Part shown: in pieces, positions 25,770 to 38,109 of the stretch
Layout of the letters: each line of letters opens with the position of its first letter
Position numbering within the stretch: the stretch's first letter is position 1
Source of the DNA: Cololabis saira
Taxonomy: Eukaryota; Chordata; Actinopteri; Beloniformes; Belonidae
Direction: 5' to 3'
DNA: 64,000 nucleotides
Assembly (NCBI RefSeq): GCF_033807715.1
Contig: NC_084592.1
Location: 23,445,501 to 23,509,500, forward strand
Translations under genes and position numbers: made by a program
The notes under the pieces: model-generated
The model's database searches: none
The model's input: only the letters and a program-made list of their open reading frames with translations
Told to the model about the DNA's origin: nothing

Positions 25770-28319
25770 TGTACCCACAAAGGTCCCGATCCTCTCCTTT
25801 TGTCATATTGCAGCTCCAGGTTTTTAATGGTGGCTCAGAAAATGACAGACCGCTAGACTCCTCGTAAAACGTTTTCATGACTTGTTTTCGGTTGGCTGGT
25901 ATTCACTTTGCCAGTCAGATGAAATGTACTATCAGTGTATGGGAACAAACCTTGCATTTCTAGAACCATTGCATTTGGAGAAAAAAAACAAACAAAGAAG
26001 TTTGAATCAGAAGCTGTCGTTGATTCTTCTTCTTTCATTCTTCAAACACACCTGCCAACATGAGCAGTAGCATTGTTTCATGAACACAAATATGTATACA
26101 GAACATGAGGCTCTGCAGAACGTGAACAAATATATTTCGTGTTCATGTTCAACAGATAATTTAAGTGTGGAAAAATAAAGATGAGGTTGCCATTTCAAGT
26201 AGCATTTGATTTAATTAGAACAATATGACTTTCTCTAATATGAGCCATCTTTAAATACACACAAGTCGTGTCTTCCCTTTTTCTTCCCGCTGCCGCTCTC
26301 TGCCACATGGTGCTATATTGCTGAGTCTGGTATTGCATTACATGTTGTATTTTCTCTTCCCTCTAATAAGAACATAGATTACAAGCAACATTGAATTGAC
26401 TGTCCGTTTCCCAGCTTATTGCTTTGTAGGCTTGTGTTTTAACATATCTTTTTAAGCGTCAGTCCCCCTGCTATTTACATTCATCTGCTAAGCCTTAAAA
26501 CAAATTATAATCGATCTGGGGAGTGATGAAAAGGGTGGTCGTACTGCAAATGAAAACGAATGCAAGGTGACAAGGACAGCAGAATCCCAAGCAGCACCTC
26601 TCAGAGTGTAAGATGCAATAAAAACACGGCCATTAACCCGTACATCTGAGGGGGAAACCAGTACAAGACACATAATACACAGTTCTCGTACTGAATATAA
26701 TCAGACAGTCGTTTTATCTCGCCCTTCACTACAAGCTTTCTGAGTGTTGAGCAGGGCAGTAAACAAAACCCAAAACAGTCCAATATAAGATCTTCTGAGT
26801 CAAAGCATTTATGTGTATGTGTGTATACATGAAGTACTCTTGAGAAATAATTTAAAAAAGCCACTTGCATGGTAATCATTTAGGAAATCACTGTTTTTCA
26901 TTGTCATGGTTTTATGCTAATAAAAAAGGGCTCCTAGTCCGTAATAAATAAATAGGCAAAGAAACAAACAATAGATAAACAAAAACATGAAACATGTATT
27001 TTCCAACAACAGCGGCTCCTTTCCAAAAATCATTACTTTGGGTCATTTGGGCTTTAACAAGTTGGATTTCTATCTTCTCAAAGGCTTTGCCCGTAAGCAA
27101 TGCCTCTAGGTAGCTTAAAATACTGAAATGCTACTCACGGAGAGACACTCAGATATTTCAAAAAGAGAAAAGGTAAGAAAGAAGAAGAAAAGCCCTCATT
27201 TTAATTCTCATTAAAGACTGACAACATACTGTAGATATATATGTGATATTGCCAGTGAAGGTGGATAATGCATTCAAAGGATCAGAAGTCTCCCGGAGTG
27301 TCATCTTGTCAACTTTGGCAAACATTCAACTTATCTGCTTGTCTGTTTGAGTTGTTTTATGGAATAAATTATTGTAACGTGCTGACAGCTTTAGCGATGT
27401 CTGTTGTATGTAACATGTTGTCACCTGAATGACAATTCACATCACTGTCAGACACGCCGGATGAGATAGACTCTTCCTTGTGGAGTAAGATGTGTTTCAT
27501 GCTTGAACTACTGTTGTTAAAGATGAGCAAATGTGGGAATTTTTAGTTTTTAACAAGAGTAAAATATACATTTTTGGGTTATTTGTATATTGTGGAAAAT
27601 GTTCCAACTTTGCACATCTATCATAGGTAAAAGTACATCCACCTTTGCTGTGTTAATAAGATGTGAGCCACATGTGTAGCATTAACCACAAATAAATGTG
27701 TCTGATAATTGTTAATTAGTCCTGCACAGTGTTGGATAGCATTGGTTTTACATCCGATTACATATCTACTGCTCAGAACTAATTTGCTACAGGGCTTTTG
27801 TGTATATGATCATATGCATGAATTTTCTCTCGCAATTGCTTTCAGACTTTGCGTATAGTGTGTCAGATAAAAAGATGCACTAACTCTGCCTTCTTGCGTA
27901 GGCCCCTTTTAGGTCTAGAATCAACAAAGTCATTTGTGGAGCTAGATGCAGTGTTCTTATTGTTCTGGGGCTTTTGCACTCTTACCGTCCCCAGTGTTGT
28001 GTAGCGTGGCTTGATTTGAAACACTTTGTTTATGTTGGTGGATTTCTTCATGTAAACTCTTGACTTGAAGTGAGTGTTTTTACTTTTTTGTTGAAAAATG
28101 TCATAACTCATTAATGATACTTTGCTAGAACTACTTGTGTGCTTCGGGTGGTTACCCTGCTGCATGACCCAGTTTCTCTTCAGATTCAGTTCACAGACAG
28201 GTGAGCTCTGACTTGCAGACTCTGCAGTTGTAATATAGACGAAAAGTGTTAAGCATAAATTCTAGGAAGTTGTCCAGACATGATACTCCCACCCCTGTCT
28301 TTCACATGTAGGCCATGAT
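25770..28319. other. Non-coding stretch, no gene recognised
   Basis: AT-rich intron-like sequence. No repeat family, exon or RNA gene recognised. Confidence 0.45.
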
Positions 28320-29034
28320 TTAAAGCAGCACTATGTAACTTTTCCACCTTAATATCATATTTCCAGAGTCATTGTGATGGTACATCAACTTACAACAGGT
28401 TTAATGACACCTCTATCATGGTCTGAGGAGGTCTGTATCGGCTTCACTGGCACTATGTAACTTTGAGGTGCATGGTAGGAACTCTTCCACACTAAAAAAC
28501 TACAAATTCTTATGGCTTTGACTGCTTTACAGCATACGTCACTTCCCCCTCCTTCCCGATTTGCAGTCGAGACGAAAATGGGCGGGGCTTGGAGCGCAGA
28601 GCTCAGCAGCGTAAAGTATTTGTGAAATTGCACCAGTGACTGTTTCATTGTTTATATATATATATACAGAAAGCAGGATACCTTTTCTATGGGCTACGTT
28701 TCTACGTTTCTGTTAAAATATTCACATCCCATATACTGTACAATGTAATCTTTTCTCGCAGTTATTCACAGTTATTATCATGAACATGCATGGAGGTAGG
28801 CTGCACATGTAATGTGCGTCGATCAGCTGCTTGGCTCTCTCTCTCTCTCCTCTCCTCACTCACGTCATTTACCTTCAATAGAGGGAAATTTGGGGCTGAT
28901 GGTAAATAAAACTATCAGAAAAAGCAAACGTAAACTGATTGACGCGTTCTCTAACTATGGAGCGCGCAGCACCTGTAGGCTGAACTACACACACGTATAT
29001 ACACTCACTACACACAACAAAGCGTAGCGTTAGT

Positions 29035-29100
29035 GATGCACCGAATATTCGGTAACCGAAATTGTTCAACCGAAAATAGCAAAAAAACACTTTCGTGTTT
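29035..29100. mobile_element. hAT-like terminal fragment inside the TTAA element
   Basis: TTAGTGATGCACCGAATATT followed by CGGTAACCGAAATTG and ACCGAAAATAGC is the start of a widespread fish hAT-type repeat. The opposite terminus was not found nearby, so it is a fragment. Confidence 0.55.
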
Positions 29101-29454
29101 GGTGGAATAAGTGGGGAAAAAAACGAACAATTAATAACGGCGTGTGGTGACGCAATCAAACGGCGAACAGCGTGGAGTAAGGGGCGAGCGGTGTTAAATG
29201 CAGCAAACATGTCAGCATGTCAGATCATTACTGGGATGTGGGGAAACAGCAGAGGACACGAGAAATGATCCAGGCTGAGTTGGATTTGGGAAAGCTTGGT
29301 GATGGAAACGGTCACGGGACGCACAGCGCAGGCGATCGGGAGCGCAGAGAAAAGGGCCCTCTTCTCTTTTTTCTGATTAAATGCATCCGAAATAGACAAA
29401 TAGGCGATCTATGATTAACTTCAATGAGAAATAAAACACAGAGATAATATGGAT

Positions 29455-29544
29455 AAAAGGAGGTGCCAGATCCAATCAAATAGGTACCAGATCTTGTTCC
29501 GGAATCCGGCAGGATCCGGCACAATCCGGCACAAATTAAGCCCT
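29455..29544 (-). mobile_element. Second hAT-like terminal fragment
   Basis: Read on the minus strand it starts CAGGGCTTAATTTGTGCCGG and continues with repeated TGCCGGATC words, a known style of hAT end. Only one end is present. It abuts a short triple repeat of TGGTACC (29544-29563). Confidence 0.5.
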
Positions 29545-29564
29545 GGTACCTGGTACCTGGTAGC

Positions 29565-29786
29565 CTAAGACGTTGGTTGTGCAGAACTGCGGCAGTAAGT
29601 CCTTACTAAAGAGTGGAGCTCCGACGAGCTCCACTCTTTGATAGGGATTTCATATGGATCCAAACCGTTAATAATCATTATTTTCTCCATATACTGCTCC
29701 CTGGCTTCCTTGTTTAAGGTATCCCGGTAAATTCCAGTTCCTTTCCAGCAGTTTAACAACTTTTTTTTTGAGTTCCGTCTGTTCAC
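29565..29786 (-). pseudogene. Remnant of a multicopy transposon-type protein, N-terminal part
   Basis: A 73-codon minus-strand frame reads inward from the right end of the TTAA element. It contains KLLNCWKGTGIYRDTLNKEA and then INGLDPYEIPIKEW. From memory this pattern (a short YRD-containing helix region, then GxDPYEI and xEW) resembles the N-terminus of uncharacterised multicopy fish proteins that carry a SWIM zinc finger; no search could be run. The reading ends in unrelated residues after about residue 55, where the sequence forms the hairpin at 29608-29639, so the gene is truncated. Its place about 200 bp inside a TIR fits the first coding exon of the parent element. Function is unknown. 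A chance frame remains possible. Confidence 0.4.
29608..29639. repeat. Perfect 14-bp hairpin, 4-nt loop
   Basis: AAAGAGTGGAGCTC (29608-29621) is the exact reverse complement of GAGCTCCACTCTTT (29626-29639), separated by CGAC. Confidence 0.9.
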
Positions 29787-30285
29787 TTGGTGAAACAGAA
29801 AAGTAGTTTTGAAAGTCCGTCCCGTTCATTCACTATCAAAACAAATGCACGCGACGGGACAGGATCTTTCCGGCAGTACGCGCTGGTGCTCATGGAAAAT
29901 GTAGTGTTCTTTCTGGTAAAGCACTACCGTTTTTGTCCAAAGGAGCCGCCAAACTCAACAAAAGCTGAAAGTTACATTGTGCTGTTTTAAGTTATAATGC
30001 AGTTTAAATTTCTTTCAAATAGAATTCATTACATTTAAAGGGAAAAGCCTATATGTAACCCAAACCAAACATTTTTACAACACTTTGGCATATTGATGGA
30101 AAACAACTTTGCTCTTTCTTGTGCACCTTTCTTTCTAATTGCAAATTTGCAATGTAGGGTATTCCTCTTCATTGTGTTATTTTTTTCTATGATTTTTGTA
30201 ACCTTTTCCAGCCTAAAATACATAACACACCCCATTGATATGATGCACAGGTATGTGTTGTGAAAATCAGACGATTTCATCTTTA

Positions 30286-30943
30286 GGCATGTTTCCACTA
30301 GCAGGAGTTCATGATAAACCCGCCGGACAGGAACCTTTAACAGGGCCAACCATCTTCTCAGCTCCTTCAGCCGGTGTGTCTCCATTACACTGTGGCACCA
30401 CACAAGAGCCTTTGTCTGCAACAATAGCACAGCCGACTGCGAGGTGGCGGTAACGTGCATTTTTTGCTGCTCGCAAACGGCCAGCAGCAAATAAACAAAA
30501 AAAAAAAGATACAGCAAAAGAATAAAGAGGAAACAGGTGAAGAATAGATGTTACTTGCATTTTTGTATGTTTTTTTAACAGACACTGCAGTCGTAGCGAT
30601 TGAGATTAAAAGAAACCCCCTGCTGGACCTTTATATTGGCGTCATATACCAACCAGACCTGCACCGAATCACATTTGTAATCTCCATCGTCATCAAATGT
30701 AGTCGTAGCAAAGTGACTCTGGTCCAAATGAGTTGTGGTCACATGATTTTTATTGACGTGAGAGTTCTGAACGTAATTTAGAAATCCCAATGAGCAGAGG
30801 ACCCCTGCCAGGAGTTTGAACCTGAGTACCTCGTAAAGGTTCTTGAAGGCCACTTTTACAAGGCCAGTCCCGGTGATAGAGACACACGTAAACAGCCACA
30901 CCCCGAAAAATCTATCCGGAACTCCCAATAGTGAAAATGTGCC
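30286..30943. mobile_element. TIR element with diverged ends (658 bp)
   Basis: The left end GGCATGTTTCCACTAGCAGG and the inverted right end GGCACATTTTCACTATTGGG, each followed by AGTTC, are imperfect inverted repeats. The pattern GGCAxxTTTxCACTA is shared with the MITE at 21941-22481. No transposase. Target duplication not clear. Confidence 0.6.
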
Positions 30944-33394
30944 TTTTTAAATCCACAGGATCATTGTCACCAGTTAATTACAGAATGTATTGTGTACAGG
31001 AAGTAGTGGCTTGTAACTAGCTGCTGGCACATTTGGCTAGTCTTGCTGCATTCGCCAAAATACAGTTTTTTTTAATCTGCAGCAACAGTCAGCAATATTG
31101 TACACAACATACACTTGACTGTTGAGGACTTGTGATAAAAAATATACATGGGAGGCTTGATAGTGACTTCTACTGTGATGTTCTGTAACGCTATGCAATC
31201 CAAGTGTGATAGGACAAGAGATTTGGGGCAGGTGCCCCATATGCACGTAGGGGGCCCAGGTGGTCCAGAAACCTGTCAATAAAGACCAGAACAGCCACAA
31301 AAGTTAGGGGAAAAAAGGGAAGACAGGAGTATTTAACTAATTATACCATTATATCATATATAATCTAATTTATAAGTGAATTTTAAGTATTCTATGATGT
31401 TGTTCCTCGTTTCTGACAAGGAGACGGAGTGTGTGACATCAAAGGACTGTGTCAGAGAAAGTGTGCTTCACTGGGGGGGTACAACTTCCTAAAAAGGTCT
31501 ACAGTGTCATTCCTGACACTGTAGCCGCTGTCCTAAAAAGGAAGGTCTACATGTTGGCTTGATTGTGGCTCACACGCACGACACATATGGAGGGATGTCC
31601 ACCCATGTGTGACCGAGAGTGAGAGAGACCCAGCTATAACTACACTCTCACACTCAGAGATCAACTAGGCAGTGTCTACTTAACAAACTAGTTGGATATA
31701 AGGGTGTCCAAAAATAGAATTGAAGTGATATGACTCTCTTTTACGAGCACTCGCACTACCCCTGTGATGATACTGTCCTGGGCAGCTACATAAATCTGTC
31801 CTAATGACTTGAACTAGCCAGGTTGGAGTATATGTACCTTTCGTTCCTCTGCCTGGCAACTTTGTTTATGTGGCAGAGGGAAGCACATGCCAATTTGGCA
31901 TGGAGTGATCTGTCGGCATTCCTCACACTGTAGCCGCTGAAACTGAACACTGCTGGAATAGTTGTGTCCAGCAGTGGACAACGTTGTGGGGGAAATGTGA
32001 AATTCAACATAATTTTCCAGCTAAACCACTATGAAACCACTTATAAATAGCCAGATATCCCATCACACTTGAAAGGAACATATTTTAATCATCGAGTTGC
32101 CATTAAGATTCACATGGTCTATCATATTGTAGTATATGTTTATTGCAATTTAGTGTAGTTTATTGCAATTTTTATCAGTAATGGTTTATTGATTCTCTTG
32201 ACCATCTGCAAGGCTCCACTCAGCAAGGTGACATAGCTGATGCCAAGTAGTTTTTTAGGGAAAAACATCATCCATCACACAATACGTTCTAAACAGAACG
32301 TCAGGATGCTTGCTTGTATATTTAAAATAAACAGAGAGATAGGCCCTATATGCATTAATTTATATGCTCTACCTGTGGAAACCACTGGGTCTGCAAGTGT
32401 TCTGAGAAATCATTTCCCAGGCAAACGAGCGAGGCAATTCTGTCACGGCATGGAGAGGGGGAAAAAAAACTATTTTTTTAATATGGAAAAATGGGAGGCA
32501 GGGGAAGAGTTAGCAGTAGCAGCCAGAATAATTGATGGCAACTGCTTGGGCACAAGATTAAGATTCATGGATCACACATGGGGGATGGAAACCAGTACGC
32601 GCTATAGGCATGAAAGATATGTAGCAACATTTTGACTGGCCTGCTGGCTTAATTGATAAAGTGTCCTTCTAGATGCCGTGTTTAAAGTAAAACAAAAATA
32701 ATCACTTCCTCGTTGAATAGAAGCCAGAACAAATTCTTACACCTGAACCTGAACAAAGAGTGACAGAGAGAAAAAAGGGGGTGGTATGAGGAAGTGGAAG
32801 TGATGGAAAAAAGAGTAGTAGGAGCCCCAGGCAAGAAAAGCTGGATGCATGTGGGGGATTTGTGGTTCCTATCCTCGGAATGGGTTGAAACAAGCTGGAA
32901 GCAAAAGGAAAGTGTGTGAGATTCACTCTTCCACTCATCATCCACTGCCCTTGGGGGGCCTTTCAGCAAGCTGCTTAACACACAGCTGCCCTGGTGGAGC
33001 CTCTGAGTGCCCAGCAATGTGGTATAGCTCCTGCAGAGGATTTGAATATCAGCATAGTCAGTCTGACTTTTCACTACCTGATTATTACAAGATCATAGCT
33101 TCTTACACAATGAGTTCATCAAATGAGCTCATCATTTTGTCATTTTTATAAATGCCTACAAATACACTCCCTTACTCAGGCTTTATACAGTAAATAGCTG
33201 TTGTTTTTCATTCAATGCCTTTTATTAAGGTCTCTGCAGGTAAATATCAAACCAGCTAACTGTACTTTACACTGTTGAGGGAGGTTATCAAAAGAAAATG
33301 GAGTGCTGCTCAAAATTTACAATTAAACAGATCAAATGGTTGTTGGGAGGACAAAAAAAATAGATGTCAAAATTTCACAGGGGGAGTGGGGGTA
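30944..33394. other. Non-coding stretch with a small repeated palindromic motif
   Basis: No exon or element family recognised. It contains the palindrome at 31499-31524 and a 23-bp direct repeat (31508-31530 and 31917-31939). Confidence 0.45.
31499..31524. repeat. Hairpin with 11-bp arms
   Basis: CTACAGTGTCA (31499-31509) pairs exactly with TGACACTGTAG (31514-31524) across a 4-nt loop. The right arm and following bases recur at 31917-31939. Confidence 0.85.
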
Positions 33395-33616
33395 GTGGGG
33401 GTAGTGGTTACAGAGGAGGGCTGGAGTCTGGAGGATCCAGGTTCAAGCCCCTGGATTGCAACTTAAGTCAACCACTTTGGGCCCCTGAGCAAGGCCCTTA
33501 ACCCTTACTGCTCCCCGGGCGCCGTGCCATTGCATGGCAGACCACTGCTACTAGTTCGACTAGAAAATGGGTTAAATGCACAGAAAGAATTTCCCCATTG
33601 TGGGATTACTAGGGGA
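33395..33616 (+). mobile_element. tRNA-derived SINE
   Basis: A-box-like GTAGTGGTTACAG (33401-33413) and B box GGTTCAAGCCC (33440-33450) form the tRNA-like head. CCCCTGAGCAAGGCCCTTAA, then CCCTTACTGCTCC, and a GTTAAATGCACAG...TTTCCCCATTGTGGGATTA tail are typical of a fish SINE. A T-run follows at about 33617-33635. Not a functional tRNA gene. Confidence 0.85.
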
Positions 33617-33802
33617 ATTTTTTTTTTTTTTTTTAAATTTTGGCGCAATTTATGCCATTTCTTCGGCCGTTAATGTGGCCCGAACCGTAACGTGCACCCA
33701 GGTGTGTTATACTTCAAAATGTGCGTCTCCATCCTGCAACGATGGGCATTATTTTTCTCAGTCAAAAGCGTTACCGTGGCGACGCTAGATGCCAAAAAGC
33801 GC

Positions 33803-34080
33803 GCCCCCCCTTCATCTGATTGGTCCATATTTGATAGTTCCTCCTTTCTGCCATAACTTTTGAATGGTTTGACATAAAGAGTCGTGGGTGGTGTCATCTG
33901 ACTCGGTTTTGAGTCCTTGAACATAATTGGTGCAAATTAGCCCCACCCCTTCTTCTGATTGGTTGATATTTGATAGTTCCTATTTTCTGCCATATCTTTT
34001 GAATGGTTTGACATAAAGAGTCATGGGTGGTGTCATCAGCCTTAGTTTTGAGTCCTTGACCTGTATTGATGAAAATTGCA
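33803..34080. repeat. 139-bp tandem duplication (two copies)
   Basis: The segment with GAATGGTTTGACATAAAGAG at 33862 recurs at 34001, exactly 139 bp later. Flanking words (TCTGATTGGT, TTTGATAGTTCC, TTTTGAGTCCTTGA) keep the same offset. The copies differ at scattered sites, so the duplication is not recent, or each copy belongs to a diverged repeat family. Confidence 0.88.
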
Positions 34081-34174
34081 CGCGGGAGGGCCCGTTCATC
34101 ACTCCTTGCAGCTTTAATTTATTTTTGTTGTCCCATGACTTTTGTGTCCACTTATGCGAGTCTATATACCAATA

Positions 34175-34499
34175 CCATCCATCCGTTATCTATACCTGCC
34201 TTCTCCTACACAGGGTCACGGGGATCTGATGGGCTCTGAGCCCAGCTCTGTTTTGGCAAAAGGCACAGGTATATCTTAGACAGGTTGCAAGTCCATCATA
34301 GGATGACAATGGCATGCACTCACACTCACTTGTATGGGAGATACAGATATAGAGTCACCAGTTAACCTGACATACATGTTTTTGGGAGGACGCCAGAGAA
34401 AACCCATGCTGAGACCGAAATAACATGTGAATTCCAAACGGACTGACCCTGCCAGGATTTGAACCAGCAAACCTCTTGCTAACAACCGATTCTCAACCA
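34175..34499 (-). mobile_element. tRNA-derived SINE, minus strand
   Basis: On the + strand it runs from CCATCCATCCG through GGGTCACGGGGATCTGATGG, AGTCACCAGTTAACCTGACA and TACATGTTTTTGGGAGGA to a tRNA-like end. On the minus strand the B box reads GGTTCAAATCC (34455-34465). This is one of the most common interspersed repeats of spiny-rayed fishes. Confidence 0.82.
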
Positions 34500-35690
34500 G
34501 TCAAAAAATCATAATAAACATACCTGAGCCATATATAATTTTATTGTGAGATAAAATTATTACTTGTGGTGACAGGTCACATGTCCTCATCGTTGCGACA
34601 ATAAAACAATTTCCCCCAAATTTAAATCACTCCTTTTTACCATAAAGTTATGCTTTAAGGTAAGGTTTACACAAAGTGATTACCCCTCTGAGGTCCAGTC
34701 AAGAGCTAGCATATTGATGGAAAACACAATATCTCAAGGTCAGAAGGATGCACACATAATAAACAAACTGTCCCTCTCACACACCACCCAGACACTGTCA
34801 GAGAACTGCACATGTGTGCACAGAGACACGCCAATTTAGCATGAGACCTCCTCGTTTGACCTCACTGCTCAGCCTATCTACCATCTCTCTTTAGCAGACG
34901 GCAGGGATATGAACCACCTCGGGGGTTTACTGTTTCTTCGATTAGCATATAAAGAGCATAAATTTCACTTCACCTTGGGTTAGCAGGAAGCATCTGAGAC
35001 TGCAGGGGAGAAGCAGGAAAAACTAACTGTGATTAGAGACACTCAAGCTTAAAGAAAGTCTGGTGCGTTTGAGTATATGAAAGTGTGTATATGTAAACAG
35101 AAGCATGAACAAAAAGATACACACATAAAGCCTTCTGGAAAAATGGTCTCACTCGACTAAGTTATTTTTGGTAACAAGTAAAGATTCCGCTTCAAATATC
35201 AAAATCACTAATTATTATCTATAACTGAGTGCAATACAACTACAACCCCCAGAAAGGTGGACATCTAATTCCAGTCCACATGTGTTTATGAAGGGTAATG
35301 AATTGTATTTAGCTGTTTAGCCCATTCCGTTAACATTGTGAGGAAAGTCAGCTGTGAGGTTCTGGTTGAAGTTGTCTGAGCTTTAAGTGCAGCAAGTAAA
35401 ACAACACAAAATAGAGGTGCTTGACAAAAGTCTCCTCAAAGTGTTTCAACAAACCTAGATCTGTTATTAGATGATGAGGAGTGTGATTTGTCATTAGCAA
35501 CTTAAACGACCTGAAATGGCAATTAATGTTAGCACTTAAGGCAATGTCTCCGAAATGTGATTCCACTTAAAGAGCTAATGTGAAAAGGGGGCCTGCAAAC
35601 AAATTGAAGTCATTTTAAGTATACAGAATGTGTATAAAAGGATTGTTTGTATAGGCAGCTCCTTCAAGTCGCTGCCACCTTGTAAAAGTC
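34500..35690. other. Non-coding stretch, no gene recognised
   Basis: Intron-like sequence. Nothing recognised. Confidence 0.4.
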
Positions 35691-36574
35691 CTTACAAGTA
35701 GGGATGCAAATTATCGATTATTTCATTAATTGACAGTTGATAACCTTATCGATCGATCATCGATTAGTTGATAAGCGGCGTTTTTCCCCCATCTGAGATA
35801 CAAACATAATTTCTTTTGCTTATATAAAATACAAAGGACATTTTAATGTATTCCTTAATCAAATATTTATTTGATACAAAAGTAACAAAAATACATTTTT
35901 GTACCACAAGGAATATAATATAAAGTGCACTTCAAGGCTATTAGTAGTAGCAGCAGCCATAATAGTGTCATTTGTGTCAAGCAAATTTTAAGTTATAGTT
36001 ACGTTTTAAGTTAGAGTTTTGGCAGTGTTCAAAATAAAATTATGACACCTGCTGTATTGGAGCACATTTTCTTTTAGTTAAAACTGTAGCGGGGACAGAT
36101 GTTTAGAGAAACCTATGTATGTACCGGGTGAAGGCTGATTTATGGTTCCGCGTTACAACAACGCAGAGCCGCCGCCGTAGGCTACGGCGGCGGCTCTGCG
36201 TCGATTTAAGGCGGAACCATAATTCAGGCTTTGGGGGAGCATATCGGAGAACAACCAGAAGAATATAGAGTGGATTAAAAATAAAAGTTAAGCACTGAGC
36301 TACATGTGTCTCCCGTCTGGGCCATTGCAGACTCATTGCCTGAGCATGATGTTACTAAAACCAAACATATCCGCCTCTTTCTTCTAACTTTATGTGCGCG
36401 GCGCACCGCGTTGTGTCGCATTAAATGTCGTCCGGGCGTAATACCAGCTGGTGAAATTAAACGAAAAAAAATAAATAAATAAATAGATTAATTGTAATCG
36501 TTAATTTTAATCGGGTAATTTCATAACGGCAATTAATCGAAAATCGATTAATTATTAACATCCCTACTTACAAG
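35691..36574. mobile_element. Non-autonomous hAT transposon (35699-36566) with 8-bp target duplication
   Basis: The ends TAGGGATG... and ...CATCCCTA are inverted, with further loosely inverted ATCGATTA words. The flanks are the identical 8-mer CTTACAAG (35691-35698 and 36567-36574). The interior contains a palindromic MITE at 36131-36231. No transposase. Confidence 0.93.
36131..36231. mobile_element. Palindromic MITE, copy 1 (nested in hAT)
   Basis: A near-perfect palindrome of about 100 bp. The outer arms are AAGGCTGATTTATGGTTCCG and its inverse. The inner arms CGCAGAGCCGCCGCCGTAG and CTACGGCGGCGGCTCTGCG meet around a single G. The same family occurs at 47673-47726, 55011-55126 and 59304-59420. 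Confidence 0.9.
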
Positions 36575-38109
36575 TTGACGACTGAATGTTGTGCAAACTA
36601 GGCCCAATATAAATATACAAGTATTGATCCAGTCCCACAAAAGGAGAGGCCAAGAACTCTTAAATCTTGACAGACATTATTAAGTTTAAAAAGTATTATT
36701 TAATGGTGGTGAAGCAGAAGTGAAGGTTCATCCTGCATTTTTTTCTCTTTCTCTGTGAACAACTACTATCCAGAGTAGCAAAAAGACTGATCCTACTGGA
36801 GACACCAGGATGTACTGCATATGCTGCTGCCTCAAATTGGCGCTGCACCAGAGCACGGCACCATTATAACACGCCACCCACCATGTTTATCTTAATCATA
36901 TCATGTGGAAATAACTTCAGGCATTCAGGGATAGCCCCTATGAACCTAATTCAGTATTCTAAATTCCTGCTTGTAATGATATCATCAGATTCTTATAGCT
37001 CATTAATTCTCTGCATAAAACCATTCTTTTTACAACAACTTCTAAAAAAAGGTTATGTTTTTTAGTTTAGTTCCTGCTTCTGTTCCATATGGCTAATCAG
37101 TGTGGAGTAACATTATTACATCTTTCAAAAAACAAGCTTTTTGCTTTCATACTTTTGTATCTGTTTTATGTGTTCTTATGTTCCATAATCTGCTCTAAAC
37201 ACTGATGAGTGATACAAACCTCTTCAATGTCACTATTAAAGTAAAAGCTTTGGATTTGTGTCCAGGAATTTGAATTACTGCATCCAAGGAGGATGCTAGA
37301 CCAGAAACACTCATATCTGCTGCAGAAATACATTCATATTCACATACTATAATTTTTATTGTCGAGGGAAAGGTGCACAGCAGAACCTGAATGGTTGGCA
37401 GGAGAATGACACTGTAAATCCAGTAGTATGAGGCGAATAAACCACTGTAAAATACAATAAGAATATAACGGGACTTTGGCCAACACTGGCATCTTAAAAT
37501 GTACAAAGATTGATCTCAAGAGTTGAATATATTAAGCCTAGCTTTGTACACAAAGCAGTCAGCAGGGATGCAAACTATCCACATTTTTCTTGCCAGACAG
37601 TGTATTTTGGCAAACAAAAAATTGAAACTATATTATTATTGTTTTGATTTAATTTTCAGCCCTTGTTTTTCTTGTGTTTGAACTGAAAAACACCCCAAAT
37701 ATAGTTGTTTCAAATAGGAAGTTATCAGCAACTCATTGGGCCTGTGTGTTATTCATGGAAGCAAGGGACCTGGGAAAACCCAGTTAATACTCTTTCCCAT
37801 GGCTTTAACTGTAATTAACAGTCATTTTGTTACATTTAGAACTCCTTTGTTTCCCTTTGATTTACAACAGGTAAAAGAAACTCCACCAGTCTTTAATAGA
37901 AACAGTGGTAACTCAGAAAACAATGTAAAAGCACGACTGCATAAATGACTGACTGCCTTAGGCTGCAGAACATTTATTTGGCAGTCATATTAATCAAAAA
38001 TAAGACTGGGGTAAAATGTACATGCTAAACTGTCAATATACCTTTATGTTACAAGAGTAAGTCATATGCACAACTTTAGACACGCATACTCTAAACTGAA
38101 AACTGAGGA
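36575..38109. other. Non-coding stretch, no gene recognised
   Basis: AT-rich intron-like sequence without a recognised exon or repeat family. Confidence 0.45.

Larger units (their letters stand above)
28320..29990. mobile_element. TTAA-flanked TIR transposon remnant (28324-29986), composite
   Basis: AGCAGCACTATGTAACTTT at the left and the inverse AAAGTTACATTGTGCTGTT at the right match at 17 of 19 positions. Both touch TTAA (28320-28323 and 29987-29990). TTAA targets are used by Kolobok and piggyBac elements. The 1.66-kb interior carries fragments of other elements (29035-29100 and 29455-29544) and a remnant of a coding region on the minus strand near the right end. This looks like a shortened derivative of an autonomous element, later hit by insertions. 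Confidence 0.75.

Noticed and set aside
30035..30517. 160-codon minus-strand frame
   Set aside because: It overlaps the end of the TIR element at 30286 and shows no domain.
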